DNA from: Deinococcus sedimenti
GTDB lineage: Bacteria; Deinococcota; Deinococci; Deinococcales; Deinococcaceae
Reading direction: 5' to 3'
NCBI RefSeq assembly: GCF_014648135.1
Contig: NZ_BMQN01000002.1
Location: 62,001 to 126,000 of the forward strand
Length of the DNA: 64,000 bases
Made by a program: the position numbers and the translations under genes. This document shows, one piece after another, positions 10,487-20,573 of the stretch (position 1 is the stretch's first letter; each line of letters opens with the position of its first letter). The notes below the pieces were generated by a model, which did no database searches, had not been told where the DNA came from, and was given only the letters and a program-made list of their open reading frames with translations.

Positions 10487-11731
10487 TCAAATCTTCTTGA
10501 ACAGCAGCGCGGCGTTCTGGCCGCCGAATGCGAAGGAGTTGCTCAGCGCGTACTCCACCTGCGCCTCGCGGGCCTCCAGGGGAATGTAGTCGAGGTCGAG
10601 GTCCGGGTCGGGGTCGGTGAGGTTGATGGTGGGCGGCAGGATCCCGCCCTTCAGCGCCTGCGCGACCGCGATGGCTTCCACGGCACCGGCCGCGCCGAGC
10701 AGGTGCCCGGTCATGCTCTTCGTGGAGCTGACGGCCAGCTTGTGCGCGTGGTCGCCGAACACGTGCTTGATGCCCTGCGTCTCGTGCAGGTCGTTGAAGT
10801 GCGTGCTCGTGCCGTGCGCGTTGATGTACCCGACCTGATCGGGGTTCACGCCTGCCGTGGCGAGCGCCATGCGCATGGCGACCTGCGCGCCGCGGCCCTC
10901 GGGGGCGGGCATGGTGATGTGGTGCGCGTCGGCGCTGGTGCCGTACCCGACGACCTCGGCGTAGATGGTCGCGCCGCGCTTCACGGCATGCTCGTACTCC
11001 TCCAGCACGACGACGCCCGCGCCCTCGCCCAGCACGAAGCCGTCACGGGTGGCGCTGAAGGGACGGCTGGCGAGTTTCGGCTCGTCGTTCCGGGTGGACA
11101 GGGCCTTCATGTTTGAGAAGCCCCCGATCGCGATGGGCGTGATGGCCGCCTCCGCGCCCCCGGCGATCATGACGTCCGCCAGACCCAGCTGGATGTACCG
11201 CGCCGCGTCCCCGATCGCGCCCGTACCCGTGGCGCAGGCGGTGACGACCGTGCTGCTCGGGCCGGTCGCGCCGTAGCGCATGGCGACGTGCCCGGTGGCC
11301 ATGTTCGCGATCATCATCGGGATGAACATGGGGCTGATGCGCCCCGCGCCGCGCGAGTGCAGCACCCCGGCCTGATCCTCGAAGGTCTTCACGCCGCCGA
11401 TGCCGCTGCCGATCACGGTGCCGGTGCGCTCGCCGCGCAGCTCGTCTTCGCTCAGGCCGCTGTCCTGCACGGCCAGCTCCGCGCCCGCCAGGGCCAGCTG
11501 CACGTACCGGTCGAGTTTCTTCGCCTCGCGCGGGTCCACGAACGAGGACAGGTCCTCGTTCACCTCACCGGCGATCTTGCTGGCGGTGTCCGCCGGGTCA
11601 AAGCGCGTGATGGTCGCGATGCCGCTCTTCCCGGCCCGCTGCGCCTGCGCGAACGCCTGCGCGCCCACCCCGATGGGCGTGACCGGCCCCAGGCCCGTGA
11701 TCACCACCCTTTTCAGTCCTGAAACACCCAC
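10487..11731 (-). CDS. fabF: beta-ketoacyl-ACP synthase II
   Basis: FabF elongates acyl-ACP by decarboxylative condensation with malonyl-ACP in type II fatty-acid synthesis. The 414-aa protein has the thiolase fold with the Cys-His-His triad: VVTACATGTGAIG (Cys near residue 166), NAHGTSTHFND and KSMTGHLLGAAGAVEA. It ends with NSFAFGGQNAALLF. The start is the GTG at 11731, because AGGAGGGA lies 6 bases upstream and homology (KRVVITGLGPVTPIG) begins directly after; a longer open frame upstream is not supported. It is the last gene of the fab cluster, separated from acpP by two hairpins that may lower its expression relative to acpP. Confidence 0.97.
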   Translation of the reverse strand: MGVSGLKRVVITGLGPVTPIGVGAQAFAQAQRAGKSGIATITRFDPADTASKIAGEVNEDLSSFVDPREAKKLDRYVQLALAGAELAVQDSGLSEDELRGERTGTVIGSGIGGVKTFEDQAGVLHSRGAGRISPMFIPMMIANMATGHVAMRYGATGPSSTVVTACATGTGAIGDAARYIQLGLADVMIAGGAEAAITPIAIGGFSNMKALSTRNDEPKLASRPFSATRDGFVLGEGAGVVVLEEYEHAVKRGATIYAEVVGYGTSADAHHITMPAPEGRGAQVAMRMALATAGVNPDQVGYINAHGTSTHFNDLHETQGIKHVFGDHAHKLAVSSTKSMTGHLLGAAGAVEAIAVAQALKGGILPPTINLTDPDPDLDLDYIPLEAREAQVEYALSNSFAFGGQNAALLFKKI

Positions 11732-11820
11732 TGGCTTCCCTCCTGACTGGGCGCGCCCACAGGGGCCACCCGGAAAAAGTAGAGGCGGGAGGCGGATCTG
11801 TGCCCGCACCCCGCCCGCCG

Positions 11821-11873
11821 GACGTCCTGTGCGGACGTCACTGTCCCCTGGGTCGGGCTGACCCGACCAGGGG
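11821..11873 (-). terminator. two hairpins between acpP and fabF (possible attenuator)
   Basis: On the minus strand just after the acpP stop, CCCGACCAGGGG-type arms (11845-11857 with 11862-11873, one bulge) form a hairpin. It is followed by a perfect 7-bp hairpin, GACGTCC/GGACGTC (11821-11827 with 11833-11839). No T-run follows, so partial termination or RNA processing is more likely than full termination. Confidence 0.45.
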
Positions 11874-11875
11874 AG

Positions 11876-12106
11876 TTACTGCTTGCTCTCGATGTAGTCG
11901 ACAGCGGCCTGCACGGTGCGGATCGTCTCGGCGTCCTCATCGCTGATGGTGATGCCGAACTTGTCTTCCAGACCCATGATCAGTTCCACGGTCTCCAGGC
12001 TGTCCGCGCCCAGGTCCTCCACGAAGCGGGCCTCAGGGCTCACCTTGTCGGCGTCGACACCCAGCTTGTCCACGATCACGTCTTTCACATCATCAAAAGT
12101 TGCCAT
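11876..12106 (-). CDS. acpP: acyl carrier protein
   Basis: ACP carries the growing acyl chain on a 4'-phosphopantetheine arm. The 76-aa acidic sequence has the expected length and the attachment serine in [10 protein letters not shown] (near Ser36), with helix [15 protein letters not shown] and the closing YIESK. AGGAGGT stands upstream of the ATG, and a TAGACT -10 lies about 35 bases further up (12140-12145). It therefore has its own promoter in addition to any read-through from fabG, in keeping with the high ACP demand. The 254-base gap to fabG contains repeat copy D. Confidence 0.97.
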   Translation of the reverse strand: MATFDDVKDVIVDKLGVDADKVSPEARFVEDLGADSLETVELIMGLEDKFGITISDEDAETIRTVQAAVDYIESKQ

Positions 12107-12139
12107 GAGTTCGTACCTCCTGATACTGAAGTCTGCGCC

Positions 12140-12145
12140 AGTCTA
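12140..12145 (-). promoter_or_regulatory. probable -10 of acpP
   Basis: TAGACT on the minus strand lies about 25 bases before an AGGAGGT ribosome-binding site. This is one of the few promoters here with a conventional leader. No good -35 is visible. Confidence 0.4.
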
Positions 12146-12218
12146 CACGCGGCGCCCATGAGAGTCGGCTGATTTGAACAGGGTCCAAAGGACCGGAAAA
12201 AGGCGGGTATCACGCAAG

Positions 12219-12356
12219 CATGGCGCTGAGCTGCAGCTCCGTAGCCGGGCGGACGGCACGCCCGTCCACTCCGCTTCCGCCCACCGCCGAGGACGGGTGC
12301 TCGCTCCGCTCGGTTCAGGGCGTTTTCGGGAACAGCGCCCTCAGACGCCCTGAACC
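12219..12356. repeat. palindromic intergenic repeat element, copy D
   Basis: A first hairpin, GGACGG/CCGTCC (12251-12256 with 12262-12267), is followed by the box CTCCGCTTCC...GCTCGCTCCGCTCG. A terminal 12-bp perfect hairpin then has GGTTCAGGGCGT (12312-12323) pairing with 12345-12356. The architecture is that of copies A and B, but with different arm sequences. The terminal hairpin stands 4 bases after the fabG stop and may act as its terminator. Confidence 0.55.
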
Positions 12357-12360
12357 CCGT

Positions 12361-13106
<746 letters not shown>

Positions 13107-13110
<4 letters not shown>

Positions 13111-13664
13111 GGGATCTCCAGTGTTTGAGGATTCAGGGCGTTTTGCACGCCCCGCAGGTGATGCAGGTCGTGGTACAGGGTGAAGAAGGCAAGTTCGCGC
13201 GCACTCACGCGGCCCAGCAGGTCGTGCGGCAGGGCGCTGCGGTCCAGCCGGTCGTCCGGCCAGCGGGCCAGGGCGGCCCGCAGTGCCTCCGCCCCGCGCG
13301 TGTAGGCGTCCATGACCCCGGCGCGCACGGCCTCGCTGGGCGTGGTGTCCGGCGCGGGCACGTACCGGGCCGGTGCGCGGCCCCCGGCGGCCAGCGCCGC
13401 GCGGTACGCGGTGACCAGTTCCGGGTAGGGGCGTGCGGTGCTGGGCCGCCCGAACAGGGCGCGCAGCGCGGAGCGGGGGACGAGCAGGCCCTGCGTGACG
13501 CGCCGGTGCGTGAGAGTCAGGTGCCGCAGGTGCGTGACCGGCGGCCAGCCTCCCGCCGGGGTTGCAAAGAACCCCTCGGCGGGAAGGGTCGCCGCGAACG
13601 TGACCCACTCGGCCTGGGCATCTGCCAGTCCGGTGAGGATCTCGTCGCGGCGGTGGGGGTTCAC
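13107..13664 (-). CDS. DinB-like metal-dependent four-helix protein inside the fab operon
   Basis: The 185-aa protein resembles the DinB/YfiT superfamily: an N-terminal helix (VNPHRRDEILTGLADAQAEW), a conserved GGWPPVTHLRHLTLTHRRVTQGL segment with the first His ligand, and a C-terminal ELAFFTLYHDLHHLRGVQNAL with the HxxHH-type ligand group. These would bind one metal ion. The GTG start at 13664 overlaps the fabD stop, and its own stop overlaps the fabG start, so it is firmly embedded in the fab operon. Members of this superfamily include thiol transferases and DNA-damage-induced proteins. A role in lipid synthesis is not known to me. Confidence 0.85.
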
Positions 13665-14566
13665 AGGGTGAAGTCCTGCACCTGCGCGGCGGTGCCGACG
13701 TTGATGGTGCGGGCGTTGGGCAGGATGCGCTTCACGAGGCCAGTCAGGACGGTGCCGGGGCCGAACTCGATGAACACGTCCGCGCCCGCCGCGGCGAGGG
13801 CCTGGATGGTCTCGACCCAGCGGACGGCCCCGGTGATCTGCTCGGTCAGCAGGCCCGGCAGGGCGGTGGGGTCGGTGTTGGGCTGCGCGGTGACATTCGC
13901 GTAGACCGGGAAGGCGGGGGGCGCGAACGCGGTCGTCTGGAGGTCCGGGGCGAGCCCGGCGGCGGCGGGCGCCATGAGGGGGCAGTGGAAGGGCGCGCTG
14001 ACCTTCAGGGGGATGGCCTTCAGGCCGCGCGCTTTCAGAGCGGCGTTCGCGGCGTCCACGCCGCCCTTCGTGCCGCTGATGACGGTCTGGGTGGGCGCGT
14101 TGAAGTTCGCGGGCTGCGCGCCCTCGGTCCCGGCGCAGACCTCCGCCACGATGGCTGGGTCGCCCATGACGGCGCTCATGGCGCCCGCGCCGACCGGGAC
14201 GGCGGCCTGCATGAGTTCGCCGCGCTGGCGGGTCAGGCGCAGCGCGTCCCCGAGGCTCAGGGCGTCGGCGGCGACCAGCGCGGAGTATTCGCCCAGCGAG
14301 TGCCCGGCGGCGAACGCGGGGGTCAGGCCGGTGTGGGCGCGCCACGCGCGGTACGCGGCGACGCTCGCGGCGACCAGTGCGGGCTGCTGGTTGGCGGTCA
14401 GAGTCAGGTCCTCCAGTGGGCCCTGTTCGATCACGGCGCGCAGGCCCGGCAGGACGTGCTCGACCTGGGTGTACACCTCGGCGGCCTCGGGGAACGCGGC
14501 GGTCAGGTCGGCGCCCATGCCGACGCTGTGCGAACCCTGACCGGGGAAGAGTGCGGCGATCTTCAT
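13661..14566 (-). CDS. fabD: malonyl-CoA:ACP transacylase
   Basis: FabD loads malonyl groups from CoA onto ACP. The 301-aa protein starts MKIAALFPGQGSHSVGMG and has the nucleophile elbow GHSLGEYSA (Ser near residue 90) and the catalytic His in KVSAPFHCPLM near 200. The closing FIEFGPGTVLTGLVKRI is also typical. The ATG at 14566 overlaps the fabH stop by 4 bases. Homology starts here, although the frame is open somewhat further upstream. It is followed by the DinB-like gene, also with overlapping stop and start. Confidence 0.97.
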   Translation of the reverse strand: MKIAALFPGQGSHSVGMGADLTAAFPEAAEVYTQVEHVLPGLRAVIEQGPLEDLTLTANQQPALVAASVAAYRAWRAHTGLTPAFAAGHSLGEYSALVAADALSLGDALRLTRQRGELMQAAVPVGAGAMSAVMGDPAIVAEVCAGTEGAQPANFNAPTQTVISGTKGGVDAANAALKARGLKAIPLKVSAPFHCPLMAPAAAGLAPDLQTTAFAPPAFPVYANVTAQPNTDPTALPGLLTEQITGAVRWVETIQALAAAGADVFIEFGPGTVLTGLVKRILPNARTINVGTAAQVQDFTL

Positions 14567-15603
14567 GCGTTCACCTCCGCCTGCTGCTCGGCGGTCAGGC
14601 TGGGCGCGCCGCCCCACCATTTCATGGTGCCCGCCACCCAGCTCAGGCCGCCGCCGAACGCGATCAGCAGCAGCTGCTGCCCGTCCGTGATCTGTCCGGC
14701 GTCCACGCCCTCGCGCAGCACGAGCGGCACGGTCGCGGAACTGGTGTTCCCGTAACGGTCGAGGTTCACGATGGTCTTGTTCATGGGCAGCCCGAAGCGC
14801 TCCATGGCGGCCTCAATGATCCGCACGTTCGCCTGGTGCGGGATGACCCAGTCCACGTCGGCGGTGCTCAGGCCGCTCTTGGCGAGCACCTGCGTGCCGC
14901 TGTCGCCCAGGACGCGCACCGCGAACTTGAAGACCTCGCGGCCGTTCATGCCGACCGATTCGCCCATGGGGAACCCGCCGGGAAGCTGGGGGGCGGCGCA
15001 GCGCAGGTACAGGCTGGACCCGCCGTTCCCGTCGGCGCCCATGATGAAGTCCTGGAAGCCGTACCCGGCGGGGACCGGGCCGACCACGGCGGCGCCCGCG
15101 CCGTCCCCGAAGAGGATGGCGGTGTTGCGGTCGTTCTGGTCCACGACCTTGCTCAGCGCCTCGGCGCCCACCACGAGGACACGCCGGGCGCTGCCCGCGA
15201 GGATCAGGCCCTGCGCGACGCTCAGGGCGTACACGAAGCCGCTGCACGCGGTGCTCAGGTCGAAGGCGGCCGCGCCGGTCAGGCCGACCTGCATGCCGAT
15301 CAGCGCGGCGGTGGACGGCATCAGCGCGTCGGGGCTGACGGTGGCGCAGATGACGGCGTCCACGTCCCGCAGCGCCTGTGGGTCGCGGCGCAGCATGTCG
15401 CGCACGGCGCCGACGCCCACGTCGCTGGTGTACTCGTCGGGCGCGCTGAAGCGGCGTTCGCGGATGCCGGTGCGGGACTCAATCCAGTCGGCGTTGGTGT
15501 CCATGCGGGCCTCGAAGTCGCTGTTCGGCACGACGCGTTCCGGGACGTACATGCCCAGCGCCGTGATGCCCAGCGTGGGCCGGGTGGGGGAGGGGTCGCT
15601 CAT
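14563..15603 (-). CDS. fabH: beta-ketoacyl-ACP synthase III
   Basis: FabH starts fatty-acid synthesis by condensing acyl-CoA (branched primers in many Deinococcus) with malonyl-ACP. The 346-aa protein has the Cys-His-Asn triad in DLSTACSGFVYAL (Cys near residue 120), VIPHQANVRIIEA and NLDRYGNTSSATVP. It is about 15-20 residues longer than E. coli FabH, mainly through its N- and C-terminal tails. It is the first gene of the fab operon. TACGGT (15610-15615) ends 6 bases before the ATG with a TTGAAC -35 at 17-base spacing. A palindrome overlaps that -35, so repression by a lipid-responsive regulator is likely. Confidence 0.96.
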   Translation of the reverse strand: MSDPSPTRPTLGITALGMYVPERVVPNSDFEARMDTNADWIESRTGIRERRFSAPDEYTSDVGVGAVRDMLRRDPQALRDVDAVICATVSPDALMPSTAALIGMQVGLTGAAAFDLSTACSGFVYALSVAQGLILAGSARRVLVVGAEALSKVVDQNDRNTAILFGDGAGAAVVGPVPAGYGFQDFIMGADGNGGSSLYLRCAAPQLPGGFPMGESVGMNGREVFKFAVRVLGDSGTQVLAKSGLSTADVDWVIPHQANVRIIEAAMERFGLPMNKTIVNLDRYGNTSSATVPLVLREGVDAGQITDGQQLLLIAFGGGLSWVAGTMKWWGGAPSLTAEQQAEVNA

Positions 15604-15609
15604 GGGGGC

Positions 15610-15638
15610 ACCGTAGCATTCTTTGAACGGACGTTCAA
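15610..15638 (-). promoter_or_regulatory. fabH operon promoter with palindromic TetR/FadR-type operator
   Basis: On the minus strand, -35 TTGAAC (15633-15638) and -10 TACGGT (15610-15615) are 17 bases apart, with the start codon 6 bases further. The perfect inverted repeat TTGAACG-N2-CGTTCAA (15623-15638) covers the -35 and part of the spacer, as expected for a repressor site. Confidence 0.6.
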
Positions 15639-15710
15639 TGAATTGAGTCTAGAGTTCGTCCGGTCGTCCGGGCCACTTCCCTCACGCGACTCATCAGGCC
15701 CAGGGGACCG

Positions 15711-15745
15711 AAAAAGCCGGGGCGCTCCCGCAGGAACGCCCCGGC
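15711..15745 (-). terminator. intrinsic terminator of tig
   Basis: GCCGGGGCG (15716-15724) pairs with CGCCCCGGC (15737-15745). On the minus strand it is followed directly by five T residues, 14 bases after the tig stop. Confidence 0.85.
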
Positions 15746-15758
15746 CCTTCATGCGGGA

Positions 15759-17060
15759 TTACTCCGCGCTGGTCTCGGTGCTCTCGTCGGTGCTCTCGGT
15801 GGCGGCTTCGCTGCCTTCGCTCTTGGCGCCGGACAGCTGGGCGATGGCCTGCTGCAGGCCCTTCTCGCGCACGAGGCTGATGTAGTACGAGTTGATGCCG
15901 TTCGGCCCGAGCTGCTTGCTCAGCTCGGCGGGGGTCAGGCCGTTGGCCTGCGCCAGGGCGTTCATGGTCTGGTTGAACTCGGCGTCGCTGACCTGAACCT
16001 TCAGGTCCTCGGCCAGTTTCTCCAGCACCAGGTCACGCTTCACGCGGCTCTCGGCGTTCTTGCCCAGATCGGCCATGAAGTCGTCCAGCTTGCCCTGCTC
16101 CTGCATGAACGCCTCGTACTCGCCCCACTTGACGCCCTGGCGGCCCAGGTCGTCCTTGATTTCCTCGAGCATGCCCTCGCGGCGGCGGTCCAGCAGCGCC
16201 TGGGGAATGTCGGCTTCCATGCCGTCGATCAGCGCAGTGATGAACTCCTCGCGGCGGGCGGCTTCGCCTTCCTGCTGCGCGCGGCGCTCCAGTTCACCCT
16301 TCAGATCGCCCCGGAGGCGCTCCAGGGACTCGAAGTTCAGGCTGCTCGCGAACGCGTCGTCGAGGTCCTGCAGCTGCTTGGTCTTCACGTCCACGACCTT
16401 GACGGTCACGGTGTGCTCGGGGTGCTCGTGGTCGCCGTGGCTGTGCGCGGGCACGGTGATCTCCACGGTGTCGCCCTTGGCCTTGCCGACCAGCGCGTCA
16501 CGGACGTGCGCCTCGGCGACGTCCAGGTACACGGGGTACGTGCCGCCGTCCTCGCCTTCCTCCTCGATGGTCACCTGGTCGCCGGCCTCGATGGGACGCT
16601 CGACGCTCTCGAAGGTGGCGTTGCGCTCGCGCAGGTCGCTCATGGTGCGCTCCAGCACCTCGTCGGTGATCTCGGGCGCGGCGGCGCTGAGGCTCAGGCC
16701 GCTCCAGTCCGCGAGCTTCACTTCGGGGTACGTCTCGCCCTTCACGGTGAACTCGAACGACTGGCCGCTGGCCAGCGTCTGGGGTTCGATGTTGGCGTCC
16801 ACGAGACTGAGTTTCAGCTCGCGGGCGGCCTGGGTGTAGTGGGTTTCCAGCAGGCGGTCACGGACTTCCTGCTCGACGTAGCCCTTGCCCACGCGACCCT
16901 CGATGACCTTGCGGGGAGCCTTGCCGGGGCGGAAGCCGGGCACGCGCACGTCGCGCGCCAGACCGGCCCACACCTGGTCGTAGGCGCGGTTCACTTCGGC
17001 GGCGGGCACCGACACCTTGAATTCCACCTTGTTGCCTTCTCTGCTGATCAGCTCTGCCAT
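15759..17060 (-). CDS. tig: trigger factor, ribosome-associated chaperone and prolyl isomerase
   Basis: Trigger factor binds at the ribosomal exit tunnel and folds nascent chains. The 433-aa protein begins MAELISREGNKVEFKVSVP and has the ribosome-binding signature VPGFRPGKAPRKVIEGRVG (near residues 37-55). The FKBP-like middle domain includes DQVTIEEEGEDGG, and the C-terminal domain is long and helical. A Ser/Thr/Glu-rich tail ends the protein. The start at 17060 follows the family and has GGGAG upstream. The frame stays open to an ATG at 17195 that lies 10 bases behind a TATCAT hexamer, so an N-terminally extended form or a roughly 130-base leader are both possible. Confidence 0.95.
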   Translation of the reverse strand: MAELISREGNKVEFKVSVPAAEVNRAYDQVWAGLARDVRVPGFRPGKAPRKVIEGRVGKGYVEQEVRDRLLETHYTQAARELKLSLVDANIEPQTLASGQSFEFTVKGETYPEVKLADWSGLSLSAAAPEITDEVLERTMSDLRERNATFESVERPIEAGDQVTIEEEGEDGGTYPVYLDVAEAHVRDALVGKAKGDTVEITVPAHSHGDHEHPEHTVTVKVVDVKTKQLQDLDDAFASSLNFESLERLRGDLKGELERRAQQEGEAARREEFITALIDGMEADIPQALLDRRREGMLEEIKDDLGRQGVKWGEYEAFMQEQGKLDDFMADLGKNAESRVKRDLVLEKLAEDLKVQVSDAEFNQTMNALAQANGLTPAELSKQLGPNGINSYYISLVREKGLQQAIAQLSGAKSEGSEAATESTDESTETSAE

Positions 17061-17364
17061 TGGGTCTCCCGTCTGCGCCGCTTCTGCCCGCCGCCGGGCC
17101 CCCAGGGGGGTGCGTGCGGGCGTCGCGGCGCGTTCCTCTGTTGAATCTGCCCTGCCGCTCTCCGGCCCCACCAGGGCGAGGCCTGGGCGCGACATGCCGC
17201 CAAGCATGATAGTGCATTTGCGCGCAGTGGGCAGAGAGACCCCTGGCGCCCCCTGCCCGCCGCACCTGACGGCCAATTTCCGCCGGGTGGCGGGAGCCTG
17301 GGCACCCGTGGAAGGAATGCAGCGACGACAGAGCAGCGGCCCCCGAGGGAGCCGCTGTCTGCTG
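17061..17364. other. tig leader and spacer to the tRNA genes
   Basis: This 304-base gene-free stretch holds the probable tig -10 TATCAT (17206-17211, minus strand) and, at its right end, an imperfect hairpin AGCGGC/GCCGCT (17335-17340 with 17351-17356) just after tRNA-Leu. I see nothing else. Confidence 0.5.
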
Positions 17365-17450
<86 letters not shown>

Positions 17451-17474
17451 ACGCCGCGGTTGTCAATCAAAGAG

Positions 17475-17508
17475 TTCCGGCCCGCCGCATCGCTGCTGTG
17501 GGCCGGAA
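17475..17508 (-). terminator. hairpin between tRNA-His and tRNA-Leu
   Basis: TTCCGGCCC (17475-17483) pairs perfectly with GGGCCGGAA (17500-17508). On the minus strand it starts 4 bases after tRNA-His and is followed by CTCTTTG. It could terminate, or mark a processing site in a joint transcript. Confidence 0.5.
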
Positions 17509-17512
17509 GGTG

Positions 17513-17590
<78 letters not shown>

Positions 17591-17622
17591 GTATCTCTGC
17601 CCACGTCCTGTCAGGCCCACAC

Positions 17623-17651
17623 AGCTTAAAGGCGGCGGGGCCACCTGTCAA
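17623..17651 (-). promoter_or_regulatory. promoter of the tRNA-His/tRNA-Leu genes
   Basis: TTGACA (17646-17651) and TAAGCT (17623-17628) are separated by 17 bases on the minus strand, about 32 bases before tRNA-His. Confidence 0.75.
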
Positions 17652-17691
17652 TCCCACGCGGGATCCGGCCGGCCCCGGTCGCCCGTGCGGG

Positions 17692-18122
17692 TCAGGGCAG
17701 GGTCTTCAGGTACGCCCGGATGGCCTCCAGTTGCGCGTCGGTGGGGGGCGCGCCGTCCAGGCCGGTGGCGGCGAAGCGGGGCATCACGACACCTAGCGTG
17801 CGGCCGTCCGGTGTCCTGCCGTCCAGCACCGCACGTCTGAAGTCGGTGGCACTCCAGCCCAGGGTGCCCTTCAGGGCGGGGCCGACGGCGCCCTCGGCGT
17901 TCGCGCCGTGGCACCCGGCGCAGTTTCCGGCGTACAGGACGCGGCCGTCCGGGGTGTCGCTGGTGCTGGCCGCCGTGACGACCGCGCCGCCTCCCGTCCC
18001 CGCCAGCCGCTGCCCGGCCTGATACGAGCCGACGCCCAGCGCCGCGCCCAGCACGAGCAGGCCCACGAAGCCCGCGATCTGCCCCGGCGTGAACCAGCCT
18101 CCGTGCGGGTCGGGCACGGCGC

Positions 18123-18126
<4 letters not shown>
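17692..18126 (-). CDS. membrane-anchored cytochrome c
   Basis: The 144-aa protein has one N-terminal membrane helix (about residues 17-36, GQIAGFVGLLVLGAALGVGS), a Gly/Ala linker, and a class I cytochrome c domain. The haem-binding motif is CAGCH (near residues 69-73) and the distal methionine is probably in GVVMPRF. It would face the periplasm and could pass electrons to the CuA site of the adjacent ba3 oxidase. Its start overlaps the stop of the subunit I gene by 4 bases, making it the last gene of that operon. Its length and layout fit small membrane cytochromes. Confidence 0.9.
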
Positions 18127-19849
<1,723 letters not shown>

Positions 19850-19853
<4 letters not shown>

Positions 19854-20440
19854 TTCGTCTCCTTGCTGGTGGGCTGGGTGGGCGGCTCGACGATGAAGCG
19901 GGTGATCATGTTGTGATGCCCCACCCCGCAGTACTCGTTGCAGATGGCGTGCTGCTCGCCCGGGTGGCGGAACGTGACGGTCAGCGCGGCGACGTGACCG
20001 GGCAGGATCTCGGCGTTGATGGTCGTGCCCGTCACCTGGAAGCCGTGCGCGACGTCTGTCGCGGTGACGTGCAACGTGACGGGCACGCCCGCCGGGACGC
20101 GCAGCACGGCGGGCTGGAACGTGAAGTTCCCCGCCACGAGGTACGCGTCCAGCGTCCCCTGGTCATTCACCATGGGCTGCCCGGCGGCGTCCACGACCAG
20201 CCCCGGCTTCGCAAAGGGCGTCGCGGCGAGATTCTTCGGGTCCACGCGGCCCCGCACGATGCCGCCCACGTGCGCGTGCCCGGCGTCCGCCTTCAGGCTG
20301 GGGTACGTGCCACTGACCACGCTGGCGAGCACGCCCACGAACAGCAGCGCCGTCATGACGACCGCCACGCCCAGCCACGCGGTCTCGGAGCGTTCCAGCG
20401 CGTGGTGATCCAGCCGGGCCGGAGGGGTGTCCGCCCCCAC
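19850..20440 (-). CDS. cbaB: ba3-type cytochrome c oxidase subunit II
   Basis: Subunit II carries the CuA centre that receives electrons from cytochrome c. The 196-aa protein has a single N-terminal transmembrane helix (about residues 23-45) and a periplasmic cupredoxin domain. The CuA ligands are in DVAHGFQV and the loop AICNEYCGVGHHNM near the C-terminus. The size and single helix fit the short ba3 type rather than the two-helix aa3 type. It starts with GTG two bases after the end of the tiny subunit IIa gene and overlaps the subunit I start. Confidence 0.95.
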
Positions 20441-20441
20441 G

Positions 20442-20573
20442 TCAGGCCCGCCCGTGCAGGACGCCCAGCACCAGCAGCCACAGGCTCAGGATGCTCAGCG
20501 CCAGGGTGATCACCACGACCAGCGCGCCCCTGGGGGCCTCACCGCCCTCCGGCGGGTGGTGCGGGCCGCTCAT
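20442..20573 (-). CDS. cbaD: ba3 oxidase subunit IIa, 43 aa
   Basis: This is a very short gene, read directly from the sequence. The 43-aa product begins MSGPHHPPEGGEAPRG and continues with a single hydrophobic helix (ALVVVITLALSILSLWLLVL) before ending HGRA. In the Thermus ba3 oxidase a similar single-helix peptide of about 34 residues, subunit IIa, occupies the place of one helix of a normal subunit II. The gene position here (directly before subunit II, with its start overlapping the CBS-protein stop as ATGA) fits that role exactly. Identification rests on size, topology and context rather than on motifs. Confidence 0.85.
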   Translation of the reverse strand: MSGPHHPPEGGEAPRGALVVVITLALSILSLWLLVLGVLHGRA

